A stretch of DNA of 60,245 bases, taken from Gammaproteobacteria bacterium (GTDB taxonomy: Bacteria > Pseudomonadota > Gammaproteobacteria > CAIRSR01). The position numbers and the translations under genes are program-made. Shown here piece after piece: positions 19,670-28,820 of this stretch. Below the pieces are notes generated by a model, which saw only the letters and a list, made by a program, of their open reading frames with translations, was not told the origin of the DNA and ran no database searches. The first letter of the stretch is position 1; every line of letters begins with the position of its first letter. The stretch is from NCBI GenBank assembly GCA_963575715.1, contig CAUYTW010000297.1:1-60245 (forward strand), written 5' to 3'.

Positions 19670-20188
19670 TTACCTCTTGGGTTGGTAGATCTCTGGAATT
19701 AAATTAGCTTTCTCGATACGTTCCAGAGGCACCACCAACTCATGACCCTGCTCCTCCACCACGATATACGCGCCCAGCGTACCTTTAAGCAATCCCGTGA
19801 CCTTACTCCGTCCTGATATCGATACCGCGTCGTGTTCACTTTTTTCCGTCATAATGGAACCTGTGGGTTGCGGAAAAAGCTTCACATGCACTTTATGTCC
19901 AATAAACCGTTCAAAGTCCTGAATTTCGAATAAAGGACGATCTAGGCCAGGCGAAGAGATCTCCAAGGTATATGGCCCAGGAATCGGATCTTCCACCTCC
20001 AGAACGCCGCTCACTTGATGACTCAGCCGACCACAGTCATCCACAGTTACCCCTGTGGGCTTGTCAATATAAAGACGTAAAACGCGACGCCGTCCCTGAC
20101 CGATATACTCCATTCCCACTAGTTCGTAACCCATGGCTATCACTAGTGGTTCCAATAATTGTTTCAATCGTGATGGCGCTTTGACCAC
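19670..20188 (-). CDS. rimP: Ribosome maturation factor RimP
   Basis: The protein carries [21 protein letters not shown], the Asp-containing [21 protein letters not shown] and [12 protein letters not shown] motif of RimP, and a C-terminal SH3-like domain. It takes part in 30S subunit maturation. I choose the GTG at 20188 because GAGGAG lies seven bases upstream; an ATG at 20215 in frame would add nine residues and has no clear ribosome site. It is the first gene of the operon. Confidence 0.92.
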   Translation of the reverse strand: MVKAPSRLKQLLEPLVIAMGYELVGMEYIGQGRRRVLRLYIDKPTGVTVDDCGRLSHQVSGVLEVEDPIPGPYTLEISSPGLDRPLFEIQDFERFIGHKVHVKLFPQPTGSIMTEKSEHDAVSISGRSKVTGLLKGTLGAYIVVEEQGHELVVPLERIEKANLIPEIYQPKR

Positions 20189-20264
20189 GCCGGTGCTCCT
20201 CGCCGGATGACACACCTGATAATGTATTTAACCTATTAAAATTAAATATAAAGATTAAAATAAA

Positions 20265-20319
20265 AAGTGGGCGCAAGGCCCACTTCCGATAAAAAAATAC
20301 CCCGAAATCGGGGTTTTTT
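20265..20319 (-). terminator. Two tandem terminator-like hairpins in the rimP leader
   Basis: On the minus strand an upstream hairpin (CCCCGA/TCGGGG, 20300-20313) is followed by a run of seven T, and a second (AAGTGGGC/GCCCACTT, 20265-20285) by five T. Both lie ahead of rimP. The first also has six T on the plus strand, so it can end transcription in both directions. In this position they could attenuate the operon or end a short leader RNA from 20320-20450, where CCAATAC/GTATTGG can also pair. No known riboswitch or tRNA was recognised there. Confidence 0.6.
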
Positions 20320-20477
20320 GGAACCAGCTTGCGCACGGCACCTTACCCGGCCGTCTCACGCATAAGACTGACCTACCAATACTTTATCCCCTCTGGCCAA
20401 GAGCTGCAAGGGCGTATTGGCAACAATAATAACTCAAGTTGCTACCCATTTCACACTAAATTTTCATGAGAATAGTT

Positions 20478-20573
20478 AACCCAAATTGCCACCTATGCAA
20501 CTGAAACCGCATTCCACCATGCTGCATTGAGACAGAAACCTTAATAAGCACGGATAGGTGGCAACGTGGGTTT
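20478..20573 (+). repeat. MITE-like repeat with long terminal inverted repeats, copy 1
   Basis: The ends AACCCAAATTGCCACCTAT and its near-perfect inverse (ATAGGTGGCAACGTGGGTT) frame about 95 bp with no coding capacity. Related copies lie at 32182-32273 (same orientation) and 49978-50071 (inverted). A partial left end, ACTCAAGTTGCTACCCA, lies just upstream at 20432. The copy lies nine bases past the stop codon of the next gene (20582). Confidence 0.85.
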
Positions 20574-20581
20574 GACTTGAT

Positions 20582-22795
20582 TTATGGCGTTACGGAATAA
20601 GCCTTGGTTAACTGGTTGTTAACCTCGTTGGATTCCATAGTCTGACAATAACTATCCGCGAAGACACGCAAAATTTTGTTACCAGCCGCTCCAGCAGAAA
20701 GACCGGTGACAGTGAAAGTTACTGTCGCTCCTGCAGGTAACGTACCCACGATGGTATAGGCGTTTCCATCTGCAGGGCAGGTTCGAGCAGTGGATTGATT
20801 AGACCAGACATCAACATAACCAACGTAACCAGCAATTTTTCCTTGATTTTTTAAGGTGACGATAGCATCAAAAGTAGTCCTGGTTTTAGGTATAGCAGGA
20901 TTAAGCGTAACATCGGTTACTACAAAGTCAGGACCATTTACAGTATATGCTAATGTACGTTGATTATTAGTCTCGCTGGATTCCACTGTTTGGCAACCAC
21001 TATCCACAAAAGCGCGCAATGTTTTTGCACCAGCGGAGCCTGCGGTAAGGTCGGAGATGGTGAAGGTTTTACTCGCACCAGCCGCCAAGGTACCCACGAT
21101 AATAAAGCCATCGCCATCCGCAGAGCAAGTTTGAGCAGTAGGTTGATGAACCCAAACATCCAGATAGCCACCATTCCCAGCAGCCGTTCCCTGGTTCTTT
21201 ACCGTTACAAGGGCACTAAAGGTACCTCTGCTGGTGGGATTGACTGGGTTGAGCGTAACTTTGGTCACCACGAAATCGCTGTTAGTGGTAGCGGGATTAA
21301 CCACCTGAGTCAATGTGCCGTTACTTGCGAGATAGTGATTGTCACCGCTGTATTTGGCAGTCACAGTATGATTACCAACAGTGAGGGTTGTTGTGGTATA
21401 AGTAGCTTGACCATTTATCAAGCTAACCAGTGTTGTAGCAGTTCCATCAATAGTGAATGTGACCTCACCAGTAGGAATAGGCAATTGAGGGGTCACTTTA
21501 GCCATAAAAGTAACGCTCTGACCCACAGTCGAAGGATTAGCGGTAGAACTTAAAATGGCCGCTGATGTAACAGGAAGGGGGGGAACAGTGATATCCCTGC
21601 TAATATCCCGGCTTGGTAAATTCGTACCCATAACATTCACAGAGTAATTAAGATTACCCGTTGCTGTTCCTGTAGCACGCACGTTCCATGTAACTTGAGC
21701 CGTATCACCGGCTGCTACCGTAGCAATCGTCTGTTGCAAACTGTCTGATTCGAGTACAAGACCGGCGGGTAGGGTCAGGGTCGTTTTGATGTTGGTAATA
21801 TCAATCGAGCCATCGTTGGCTACATAAACGGTAATCGGAAATGGATTGGGACTATAATTGCCGTTTACAATGCTTAACTCCGATGGTGCGCTCATACCGA
21901 TCCCTATATCATCTACATTTGGTATGACCGATAACTCACCAACGCCATAATACGTAGTGCGTGTAAGAGATTGACCAGGCTGAAGCGTTACTGGATTCCA
22001 ATAAATACCTACAGCACTATCACCGGTTACCTCTGCAAGTGGATCCAAGGTTAAGTCCCACGGGGTATATTTTATATTCCACCAATTAGCAAAAACAATC
22101 CGGTCTGGGCGTGAACCAGAATCCATAAGCGTGCCCCTTGCTTTTGTGCTATTTGGATCTGTCAAATTCTCAAAAGCCTCCCAATAAATTGGTACATCTG
22201 TGCCAATATAATCTTTTTCCGTTGTAATCTCGCCAATGTTAGGTACCCTAAAAGGAGCTCCGTCATTGCTACCCAGCATGGTATCCAGCATGACACGGAT
22301 GCCTACGCTGTGCGCATCTGTACCCATGTTGTTCAGGATATAGGAGATCTTTAATGTGTCAGCGTTACCTGAACTACCGTTGACAAGCTGTAATTTTTGG
22401 GTGACTCTCAAATCTCCTATATCCCATACACCCTGATTAGTAGTGCTATTAATATTATACGGAGCAGTTACTTGGGTACCAAACAAAGCACTCCGAAAAT
22501 TCCAATAATCAACGTTGTCAACCCTAATCGTCGTAGCTGACGACCACGGCCCCGAAAGGTTATGGCCATAAAGCAGGATGGGGCCATTTGGTATTCCACA
22601 GGTAAAATTGCCATTCTCGGCAACCGCAACTTCCAGATAAGTGTTCGTCGGGCCTGTGAGTCTTGCAACGCTTGGAACGAAAAATCCCTGAGTTTTTTTA
22701 TCTTTGTCTTTGTTAGATAAAGAATCAGGGAGTGAATTCGCAGTTAATGAGACAAAAAACAACAACAATATGCATGCACTGAATAGTTTTTTCAT
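20582..22795 (-). CDS. Secreted multi-domain protein with Ig-like and two CARDB repeats
   Basis: The 737-residue protein has a Sec signal peptide (MKKLFSACILLLFFVSLTANS), an unassigned N-terminal region (to about 300) resembling sugar- or peptide-binding beta-structure, an adhesion-like beta domain (about 300-400), a bacterial Ig-like domain (about 405-500; STVGQSVTFMAKV...VTAKYSGDNHYLAS), and two close CARDB repeats (about 505-620 and 622-737), each with DFVVTxVTLNP, VxxKNQGxxAG and a final SxExNNQ motif, and each with a conserved Cys pair. It is probably secreted or surface-bound; no enzyme motif is seen. Its ATG abuts the end of an IscB-type element, leaving no clear ribosome site. Confidence 0.8.
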   Translation of the reverse strand: MKKLFSACILLLFFVSLTANSLPDSLSNKDKDKKTQGFFVPSVARLTGPTNTYLEVAVAENGNFTCGIPNGPILLYGHNLSGPWSSATTIRVDNVDYWNFRSALFGTQVTAPYNINSTTNQGVWDIGDLRVTQKLQLVNGSSGNADTLKISYILNNMGTDAHSVGIRVMLDTMLGSNDGAPFRVPNIGEITTEKDYIGTDVPIYWEAFENLTDPNSTKARGTLMDSGSRPDRIVFANWWNIKYTPWDLTLDPLAEVTGDSAVGIYWNPVTLQPGQSLTRTTYYGVGELSVIPNVDDIGIGMSAPSELSIVNGNYSPNPFPITVYVANDGSIDITNIKTTLTLPAGLVLESDSLQQTIATVAAGDTAQVTWNVRATGTATGNLNYSVNVMGTNLPSRDISRDITVPPLPVTSAAILSSTANPSTVGQSVTFMAKVTPQLPIPTGEVTFTIDGTATTLVSLINGQATYTTTTLTVGNHTVTAKYSGDNHYLASNGTLTQVVNPATTNSDFVVTKVTLNPVNPTSRGTFSALVTVKNQGTAAGNGGYLDVWVHQPTAQTCSADGDGFIIVGTLAAGASKTFTISDLTAGSAGAKTLRAFVDSGCQTVESSETNNQRTLAYTVNGPDFVVTDVTLNPAIPKTRTTFDAIVTLKNQGKIAGYVGYVDVWSNQSTARTCPADGNAYTIVGTLPAGATVTFTVTGLSAGAAGNKILRVFADSYCQTMESNEVNNQLTKAYSVTP

Positions 22796-23172
22796 ACAAA
22801 TTCGGCGCAGAAACCCTGGCTTTAACCATGGGGAGTAAGCGTCGTCCTCCTGTTTTTTCTTGAAGTTGAAGTGAAGTTTGCTGGTCTTTCCCGGCTGTCA
22901 GCCCTTACAGGCATGGTGACACACACCTTGCGGTGTGGTTCCCTTCGCCAATGTTGCAGCGCAGCTTCGGTTCTTGCGAACCTTGCGACAAACCGTTTCG
23001 CCCTACCCATAAGGTTGTCTGCATCTGCTGCTTTTAGAGCTACGAACTGAGGAATCATTCGTAGGTGAGTCTTGTGCTTTGTTGCAACGTAGTCCGATGT
23101 TTTGGATTTAGGCTGGTAAATCAGGCTTTATTCAATTAAAACACCTGGCTTTAGCCTTGGGGTGATTGACAA
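22796..23172 (-). ncRNA. ORF-less IscB-type element (HEARO/omega-RNA), copy A
   Basis: Read on the minus strand it begins at about 23172 with a hairpin left end (CACCCCAAGGCTAAAGCC), continues with TTTACCAGCCTAAATCC, CTACGTTGCAACAAAG, GCGAAACGGTTTG, GCAACATTGGCGA and GGTGTGTGTCACC, and ends with a second hairpin and GCGCCGAATTTGT next to ATGA. These blocks match, in order, the omega-RNA of the iscB-bearing copy at 57481-58302, but no iscB reading frame remains. The ATG of the right-end ATGA is the start of the CARDB gene, so the RNA would form its 5' leader. Identification as HEARO rests on pattern recognition, not a covariance search. Confidence 0.8.
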
Positions 23173-23389
23173 GTATATCCAAAATTTATCGATGTAAATA
23201 GGGTGTTTTTTTGATTTTCCATTATGCAAATCCATTTTAACCGTATTGGATGGTAGTCATCACAAGGTACCGATAGCTAAGTTGAGCAAAGATGGAAAAA
23301 AGGATAAAATGGATTGCCTGAAAAATCTAATGCAGGATTAGGAAACAATCGGTTTTACAATTTTTCACCATAATTTTAGAAAAATACTC

Positions 23390-23433
23390 GTCAACTACCT
23401 CGCCCTAAAGGGCGAGATTTCTCGGAGACACTG
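23390..23433 (+). mobile_element. Minimal (44-bp) IscB-type element remnant
   Basis: A left end (GTCAACTACCTCGCCC) is joined directly through the hairpin CGCCCTAAAGGGCG to a right end (TTCTCGGAGACACTG) followed by ATGA. The internal RNA is missing. GGAGA lies five bases before the ATG of the following gene, so the element end serves as its ribosome-binding site. A near-identical 44-bp copy lies at 40149-40192. Confidence 0.7.
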
Positions 23434-23724
23434 ATGAAACGTTTATTGTTGATTTTTATTCTGGCCTCCAGCGTCACCCTGCCGATGACCGCCGATGCAG
23501 GCTTAATCCGTGACGCAGGACGCTCCTGTGTCTTTGGCGCGGCCCTCCTTGCTACTACCACATATCTTGGTCTGACTCCGGGGGTATTAAGCACGGGTCC
23601 AATAACCATACCTTTCTCTTTTCAGTCGGTAACTGCATCTAACGCGGTAGTGGGTTGCGGTGTCACCGCTGCCGCCTCGACTGCTGCTTCCGTATTTACC
23701 TGGCTTTACGATTCACTCTTCTGA
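23434..23724 (+). CDS. Small secreted protein of unknown function
   Basis: The 96-residue product has a clear signal peptide (MKRLLLIFILASSVTLPMTADA), then a small hydrophobic, alanine- and threonine-rich sequence with two cysteines (GRSCVFG and VVGCGVTAAAS). I do not recognise a family. The ATG is the ATGA next to a minimal mobile-element end, which supplies GGAGA as ribosome site. It ends four bases before the GTG chosen for hypF and may be translated with it. Confidence 0.55.
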   Translation: MKRLLLIFILASSVTLPMTADAGLIRDAGRSCVFGAALLATTTYLGLTPGVLSTGPITIPFSFQSVTASNAVVGCGVTAAASTAASVFTWLYDSLF

Positions 23725-23728
23725 AAAA

Positions 23729-26062
23729 GTGTCCGTTGCGTTTCCCTTGGCCGCTCGCCGCTTGATCCTGAACGGGCGTGTCCAAGGAGTAGGTTTTCGT
23801 CCATTTGTTTATCGCTTGGCCATGGAATATCAACTTGTGGGCTGGGTGATGAATCGCGTTGGATGGGTTGAGATTCACGCCCAAGGCGTGATGGCCGCTC
23901 TGGATGGTTTCGAAGTTGACCTAATCAAACGCGCCCCACCCTTGGCCCGTCCCACCATTCAATCTTGGCGAGCGCTTGATTGCGAGAATTTTGGCGAATT
24001 TTTCATTCGTGCCAGCATTGCGGACGATTGCACTCAGATCCATGTCCCGCCCGACTATTTTGCTTGTAACGAATGTGTAACCGAGCTATTTGATCCTACT
24101 GACCGTCGCTATCGCTATCCCTTCATCAATTGTACGCAATGTGGACCACGTTACACCCTTATTGAACGCCTACCCTACGACCGCCCTTATACCACGATGG
24201 CGGATTTCGCGCTTTGTCCGGCTTGCCATGCGCAGTATCAAGACCCCAAAGATCGCCGTTTTCATGCTCAACCCCTTGCTTGCCCAGTGTGCGGGCCGCG
24301 TTTGCGTTTTCATGCCATTGGCCAGCCACCACGCGATGATGATGGTTCGGAACTATCCCTGGCCGCCTGTCTAAACGCCCTGCGCGCCGGCAAAATAGTA
24401 GCGATCAAGGGAATTGGTGGCTACCATCTTACCTGCGATGCCACGAACCAATCGGCCGTAACTCGATTGCGCGATCGTAAGCTGCGGCCACATAAACCGT
24501 TGGCAGTAATGATTCCGCAAACTGGTGACGATGGCTTGGACGAAGCGCGGCGTTACGCAGATCCGCACCCCAACGAACTGGCGCTACTCATCGATCCATC
24601 GCGCCCTATCGTTTTAATGCGCAAGGCCTGCACGGATTCTTTACGCTTGGCCGCTGGAATCGCTCCTGGACTAACAGAGATAGGGTTAATGCTGCCTTAT
24701 AGTCCACTTCATCATCTATTGCTGCGTGAATTGGATCGCCCCATGGTTGCAACTTCGGCCAATCTGGCGGGCGAACCGATCTTAACCGCAGAGTTAGATG
24801 TGGAAACTCGTCTTGGACAGGTCGCAGAAGCTTTTCTACATCATGATCGTCCAATTCGCCGCCCGGCCGACGATGCGGTCTGGCACCTAGTCGCGGGGAA
24901 AATGCGTCCTCTCCGATTAGGCAGGGGCGGCGCTCCGCTCGAACTCCATCTACCTTTTCGGCTAGACGCGCCGTTGCTGGCGGTGGGCGCACAACTTAAA
25001 ACTACTTTAGCCCTGGCTTGGGACGAGCGCGTAGTAATCTCTCCACATATTGGCGACTTGGGAACACCGCGCGCTCAAGCGGTATTCGAGCAACAAATCA
25101 ACGACCTTCAGGAACTTTATGGTGTCCGGGCGACACGTATCGTCCATGACGCCCATCCCGATTACAGCAATACCCGCTGGGCACGACGCACGGCGCTACC
25201 CATAATCCAGGTATATCATCATCATGCCCATGCCGGTGCCGTGGCGGGCGAGATGATCCTTGCGGACGATAATTTGGATCGGAACGCTGCCCCTGTGCTG
25301 GTTTTTACCTGGGATGGTACTGGCCTGGGTCCGGATCGAACCCTCTGGGGCGGCGAAGCTCTATTGGGTCGTCCAGGGAATTGGCGTCGCGTTGCAACGC
25401 TGCGTCCTTTTCGTCTGATCGGTGGCGAACGAGTCAGTCGCGAACCTTGGCGTGCCGCAGCGGCGCTGGCTTGGGAGATTGGCGCGCCCTGGACGTTCAT
25501 TCGCCCAAATGATGATAATGATGATGGCGTATACCCGTCTCAAGGAGAATTATTGATTCGCCATGCCTGGGAACACGGCCTAAATTGCCTTCAGACGAGT
25601 GCCGTCGGACGAATTTTCGACGCTGCCGCAGCCTTGATTGGGGTTCTTGGCCATGCCAGTTTTGAGGGTCAAGGTCCGATGTACCTGGAGGCTTCATGCG
25701 ACGAACCTGGTCACGCCGTGGTTTTGCCATTGAGTAAGAGTGACGGAATATGGGTGACCGATTGGGCACCCTTGGTTGCGCATTTACAAGACATTCAAGT
25801 TACGTCTGCCCAACGCGCCGCCGATCTTCACGCCACCCTTGCCCGTGCATTGCTGGAGCAAGCCTTACGCATACGTGCTGAACATGGGGTGAACAAAATT
25901 GGACTCGGCGGCGGGGTTTTTCAAAATCGAGTATTGACTGAAGCGGTAGTAAAATTACTCGGAGAACAAGATTTTTCAATTATTATCCCTGAGCAGCTGC
26001 CGGTGAACGATGCTGCCATATCTTTTGGGCAAATAATCGAAGTCACTGCCAAAAATAACTGA
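23729..26062 (+). CDS. hypF: Carbamoyltransferase HypF
   Basis: The protein has, in order, an acylphosphatase domain (RLILNGRVQGVGFRPFVYRLA), two zinc-finger pairs (CNECVTEL...CTQCGPRY and CPACHAQY...CPVCGPRL), a YrdC-like domain (GKIVAIKGIGGYHLTCDATN) and a Kae1/HypF carbamoyltransferase domain (YHHHAHAGAVAGEM, WDGTGLG, GLGGGVFQNRVL). It makes thiocarbamate on HypE for the cyanide ligands of [NiFe]-hydrogenases. I start at GTG 23729, just after the preceding stop; an upstream in-frame start at 23660 would overlap that gene. No other hyp or hydrogenase gene is in the window, so it is an isolated copy here. Confidence 0.93.
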   Translation: MSVAFPLAARRLILNGRVQGVGFRPFVYRLAMEYQLVGWVMNRVGWVEIHAQGVMAALDGFEVDLIKRAPPLARPTIQSWRALDCENFGEFFIRASIADDCTQIHVPPDYFACNECVTELFDPTDRRYRYPFINCTQCGPRYTLIERLPYDRPYTTMADFALCPACHAQYQDPKDRRFHAQPLACPVCGPRLRFHAIGQPPRDDDGSELSLAACLNALRAGKIVAIKGIGGYHLTCDATNQSAVTRLRDRKLRPHKPLAVMIPQTGDDGLDEARRYADPHPNELALLIDPSRPIVLMRKACTDSLRLAAGIAPGLTEIGLMLPYSPLHHLLLRELDRPMVATSANLAGEPILTAELDVETRLGQVAEAFLHHDRPIRRPADDAVWHLVAGKMRPLRLGRGGAPLELHLPFRLDAPLLAVGAQLKTTLALAWDERVVISPHIGDLGTPRAQAVFEQQINDLQELYGVRATRIVHDAHPDYSNTRWARRTALPIIQVYHHHAHAGAVAGEMILADDNLDRNAAPVLVFTWDGTGLGPDRTLWGGEALLGRPGNWRRVATLRPFRLIGGERVSREPWRAAAALAWEIGAPWTFIRPNDDNDDGVYPSQGELLIRHAWEHGLNCLQTSAVGRIFDAAAALIGVLGHASFEGQGPMYLEASCDEPGHAVVLPLSKSDGIWVTDWAPLVAHLQDIQVTSAQRAADLHATLARALLEQALRIRAEHGVNKIGLGGGVFQNRVLTEAVVKLLGEQDFSIIIPEQLPVNDAAISFGQIIEVTAKNN

Positions 26063-26088
26063 ATGCTTCGGCCATGATGCGCACTCGA

Positions 26089-26102
26089 TACACTATAGTG
26101 TA
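26089..26102. other. Perfect 14-bp palindrome between convergent genes
   Basis: TACACTATAGTGTA reads the same on both strands with no loop, in the 52-base gap between the hypF and M16 stop codons. It could be a protein-binding site or chance; its position behind two stops argues against a promoter operator. Confidence 0.25.
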
Positions 26103-26114
26103 CATTATTTAATA

Positions 26115-27455
26115 TTAGATTCTAGCTCCCACTACCACGGTAACCAAGCGTGCGGGATTTATTCGACGCTGGAAGGCATCACGGATTTTTTCCACGGTGA
26201 CAGCTTCCACGTTGGCCTTGAAACGATCTAAATAATCTAAGGGATGATTATAGAATCCGATCATGGCCAAATATTCGACAACTTTGTGATTGCTATCAAG
26301 ACGCAAGGCAAAACCACCAGTAATATTTTGTTGAGCTTTGAGCAATTCATCCTGGCTAGGCCCATCCCGCATGAATTTCTCTAAAATTTGTTGCAAGACT
26401 TGACGAGCTTCTCCTGCCTTATCGTTACGAGTTTGAAGCCCCATGACAAAGGGACCCTTAACGCGCATCGGTAGCAATTCGCTATACGCAGAATAAGATA
26501 GTCCACGCTTTTCACGAATTTCTTCAGATATTCGAGATACCAACCCACTCCCACCTAGAATATGATTTCCCAAATAAAGTGGGAAATAATCCGGATCTGA
26601 GCGTTGAATCAAGGGTTGGCCAGAAAGAATATGCGTCTGCGCCGTGGGAAAAAAAATGGGTTCAATTGCCACAGTTGACGTAAGCTCTTGTGCCGGAAGT
26701 AAGGGTGATGGTATCTCTCCCGCAGGTAGTTTCCCCATCACTCGTGTTACTAACGCTTCGGCTCCTGCACGGTCGAGGTCACCCACGAGAGCAATCACTG
26801 CATTATGTCCGACGTAATAGCGACGGTGAAAATTAATAATATCTTCCCGAGTAAGGCCCGCTACACTTGCCTCGGTACCCAGCATGGGGTGAGCGTAGGG
26901 ATGATCGCCATAAATCGCCTGATAAAAAGCTTTGCTCGCCACGGTTGCCGGTGATTGTTTTTCCTCTTCAAGCGCGGTCAGAGTGTGGGAACGCTCCCGT
27001 TCATAGGCATCTGTCGGAAAAGTCGGATAAGTAATAATTTCTGCCAGAAGGTCCGCAGCCGAATTGAGAATATTCTGCCGTACAAGACTACGCAAACCCA
27101 CTAAAGCCATGTCGCGTAACGAATCGTTATAAAGTCGGGTACCGAGACTCGCCAGTTTTTCGGCGAGGGCATCTGCGTTCCATTCACCCGCGCCTTGGTC
27201 AATGAGGCTATTGGTGAGTGAGGCAATACCAGGGTGGGTGCCGTCGCGGGCGCTGCCTGCGTCGAACACCACGCGAAGATCCACCATCGGCAGTTCGTGA
27301 GCTTCGACGAAGTAGACCCTTGTCCCATTATTCATTCGCCAATACTGGATGCGAGGAGCGGCTGCCGCCGGAACAGGAAAATTACACAAAAATAACAGCA
27401 TGATGATTCCCAACAGACCCCAACGGATACGGGTTAGAAGAAAATCAGTCAACAT
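26115..27455 (-). CDS. M16-family (insulinase-like) secreted protein lacking the zinc motif
   Basis: With the ATG at 27455 the product has a signal peptide (RWGLLGIIMLLFLCNFPVPAAAA) and an M16 fold: LPMVDLRVVFDAGSARDG, NFHRRYYVGHNAVIALVGD, LGNHILGGSGLVSRISEEIREKRGLSYSAYS. At the place of the catalytic HxxEH it reads GIASLTNSLIDQG, so it is the non-catalytic partner type, with the R/Y substrate-binding region kept. Such proteins usually pair with an active M16 protein encoded next door; none is seen here. Its start overlaps the preceding small gene by 11 bases. An earlier in-frame start would overlap that gene by about 150 bases and is less likely. Confidence 0.82.
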   Translation of the reverse strand: MLTDFLLTRIRWGLLGIIMLLFLCNFPVPAAAAPRIQYWRMNNGTRVYFVEAHELPMVDLRVVFDAGSARDGTHPGIASLTNSLIDQGAGEWNADALAEKLASLGTRLYNDSLRDMALVGLRSLVRQNILNSAADLLAEIITYPTFPTDAYERERSHTLTALEEEKQSPATVASKAFYQAIYGDHPYAHPMLGTEASVAGLTREDIINFHRRYYVGHNAVIALVGDLDRAGAEALVTRVMGKLPAGEIPSPLLPAQELTSTVAIEPIFFPTAQTHILSGQPLIQRSDPDYFPLYLGNHILGGSGLVSRISEEIREKRGLSYSAYSELLPMRVKGPFVMGLQTRNDKAGEARQVLQQILEKFMRDGPSQDELLKAQQNITGGFALRLDSNHKVVEYLAMIGFYNHPLDYLDRFKANVEAVTVEKIRDAFQRRINPARLVTVVVGARI

Positions 27456-27795
27456 GTGTATCCCCGCCCTTGGCTTCATGATCGGCCTGCACCTGCAAAA
27501 GGTGGGTGACACATTCCTTAAGATCATCATACTCAGGAATACCGGTTCCATACTGAGAGCGAACCCGATAAAAAAACAAACTCCGAAAACGATCAATGTT
27601 TGTTTTAAAAATCAAGAAATTAGCCTTGCGTCCCTCCCAATAAAGACCGGAACATTGCGTAAGTTCCTGATCTTCTTGGTACAATCTTATTTCAGTCGTT
27701 ACCGGCTGAATTTCTGTCGACACACCATAGCGCCGATCAACAATCTCCTGAACAAGCTGTAATTCAGCATCACTAAATTCGACTATTTTGTTCAT
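27445..27795 (-). CDS. Uncharacterised 116-residue protein
   Basis: The soluble, acidic protein (MNKIVEFSDAELQLVQEIVDRRYG...) has no signal peptide or recognised motif. It begins with a helical segment and contains two Tyr-rich stretches. Its end overlaps the start of the M16-like gene by 11 bases, so translation is probably coupled. I cannot assign a function. Confidence 0.6.
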   Translation of the reverse strand: MNKIVEFSDAELQLVQEIVDRRYGVSTEIQPVTTEIRLYQEDQELTQCSGLYWEGRKANFLIFKTNIDRFRSLFFYRVRSQYGTGIPEYDDLKECVTHLLQVQADHEAKGGDTHVD

Positions 27796-27874
27796 GAAAT
27801 ATTGGTTACTTAAATTTAATGGTTATGAATTAATAAATTATTCTAAATAATAATTTTTTATGTTAAAAATAGCT

Positions 27875-28453
27875 TCAGAAATCACCCACGGCGGCAGCAC
27901 GCATAATCTCTTGGATGACCCCCCATACCCGTAGCGCTTCTTTACGTAATTCTCCGGGTAACGGCTTACCACCATGGATCATAAGATCGAGCCGCATAGT
28001 ATAAAGCCACAACTTGCCATTTTTATCCTGGACCACACTGATGCGGCAGGGCATGAACGCCGTATAGGCATCATTGTAGTCAGCCATCATTTTGCCAACC
28101 CGGGCATCACAAAATGAGAGAAATTCAATATGACGGTACGGCTTGCCGGTAATGGCTTCCACCTGTTTATAGAATGGTGCCTCACCAACAAACAAAAAAT
28201 TGCGGCTGTTTGCCAGACTTTTGAGGGATTCCTTTACCTCATCAATAGAAATACCCTCTTTAACCGGTACGGCTAAAACCATCGCACTTCCTGGATCTCG
28301 CGTGACAAGAAGAGTTTTAGCGAAATCCGTATATGCGGGTATTACCCCAGCATCGAATTCGGATAATAATTCATTGGCCTTCAGATAGACTGCTGCACCT
28401 AAAATAACGACGATTAATCCAATGATCGTTAAAATGTTTTTGATAAATTGCAT
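27875..28453 (-). CDS. DUF302-domain membrane-anchored protein
   Basis: With the ATG at 28453, preceded by AGGAGAG, the product is 192 residues: one N-terminal membrane helix (ILTIIGLIVVILGAAVYL), then a DUF302-like domain (VKEGISIDEVKESLKSLANSRNFLFVGEAPFYKQVEAITGKP...IEFLSFCDARVGKMM...AFMPCRISVVQDKNGKLWLYTMRLDLMIHGG). Family members often lie near sulfur and cytochrome genes, and the fcc operon is 600 bases away, divergent. The biochemical role of the family is unknown. Confidence 0.78.
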   Translation of the reverse strand: MQFIKNILTIIGLIVVILGAAVYLKANELLSEFDAGVIPAYTDFAKTLLVTRDPGSAMVLAVPVKEGISIDEVKESLKSLANSRNFLFVGEAPFYKQVEAITGKPYRHIEFLSFCDARVGKMMADYNDAYTAFMPCRISVVQDKNGKLWLYTMRLDLMIHGGKPLPGELRKEALRVWGVIQEIMRAAAVGDF

Positions 28454-28721
28454 TATTTTCTCTCCTAAACCGATGGTCGATGACCGAATAATTGTGTTAT
28501 TGATTTGTTTGTGTTTCAATTCGCGCCCCAGCGTGAAGAGCGTTATTTTAGTATGCGAATTCAGAGCGTTACTTGTTCAGTCTTTAAAATAGTCTCATCT
28601 AAAAATATAGACATAATTTCCATGGATATGTGACCACAAGATATACTTAAGGTTCAGCCTTAGCTCTGAGTTCGCATTAGTTACGATCAGTAAGCGACTT
28701 TAAGTTTTTACTGCCTATACC

Positions 28722-28820
28722 CTTCATTTCGTTGCAACGTAGCCCGATTTCTCGGACTCAGGCTGGTAAACCAAGCTTTATCCATAAAGCCCCGGCTTTA
28801 GCCGTGGGGGTGATTTACAA
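28722..28820 (-). mobile_element. Left-end fragment of an IscB-type element (copy B)
   Basis: On the minus strand: a hairpin (CACGGCTAAAGCCGGGG), then GGTTTACCAGCCTGAGTCC, GAGAAATCGGGCTACGTTGC and AACGAAAT, as in the 5' part of the other copies; the rest is gone. It occupies the middle of a 640-base intergenic region (28454-29094) that otherwise shows only AT-rich sequence and a small hairpin (CTCGTGGACGAG, about 29012) 75 bases ahead of fccA. Confidence 0.75.

Noticed and set aside
20320-20450. tRNA-fMet or riboswitch in the rimP leader
   Set aside because: Neither tRNA arms nor a known riboswitch core could be found; only simple stems are present.
22822-23058. Minus-strand frame of 78 residues in copy A
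   Set aside because: The same peptide-like pattern appears in several frames of all element copies because the RNA is conserved; it is not a TnpB or IscB segment.
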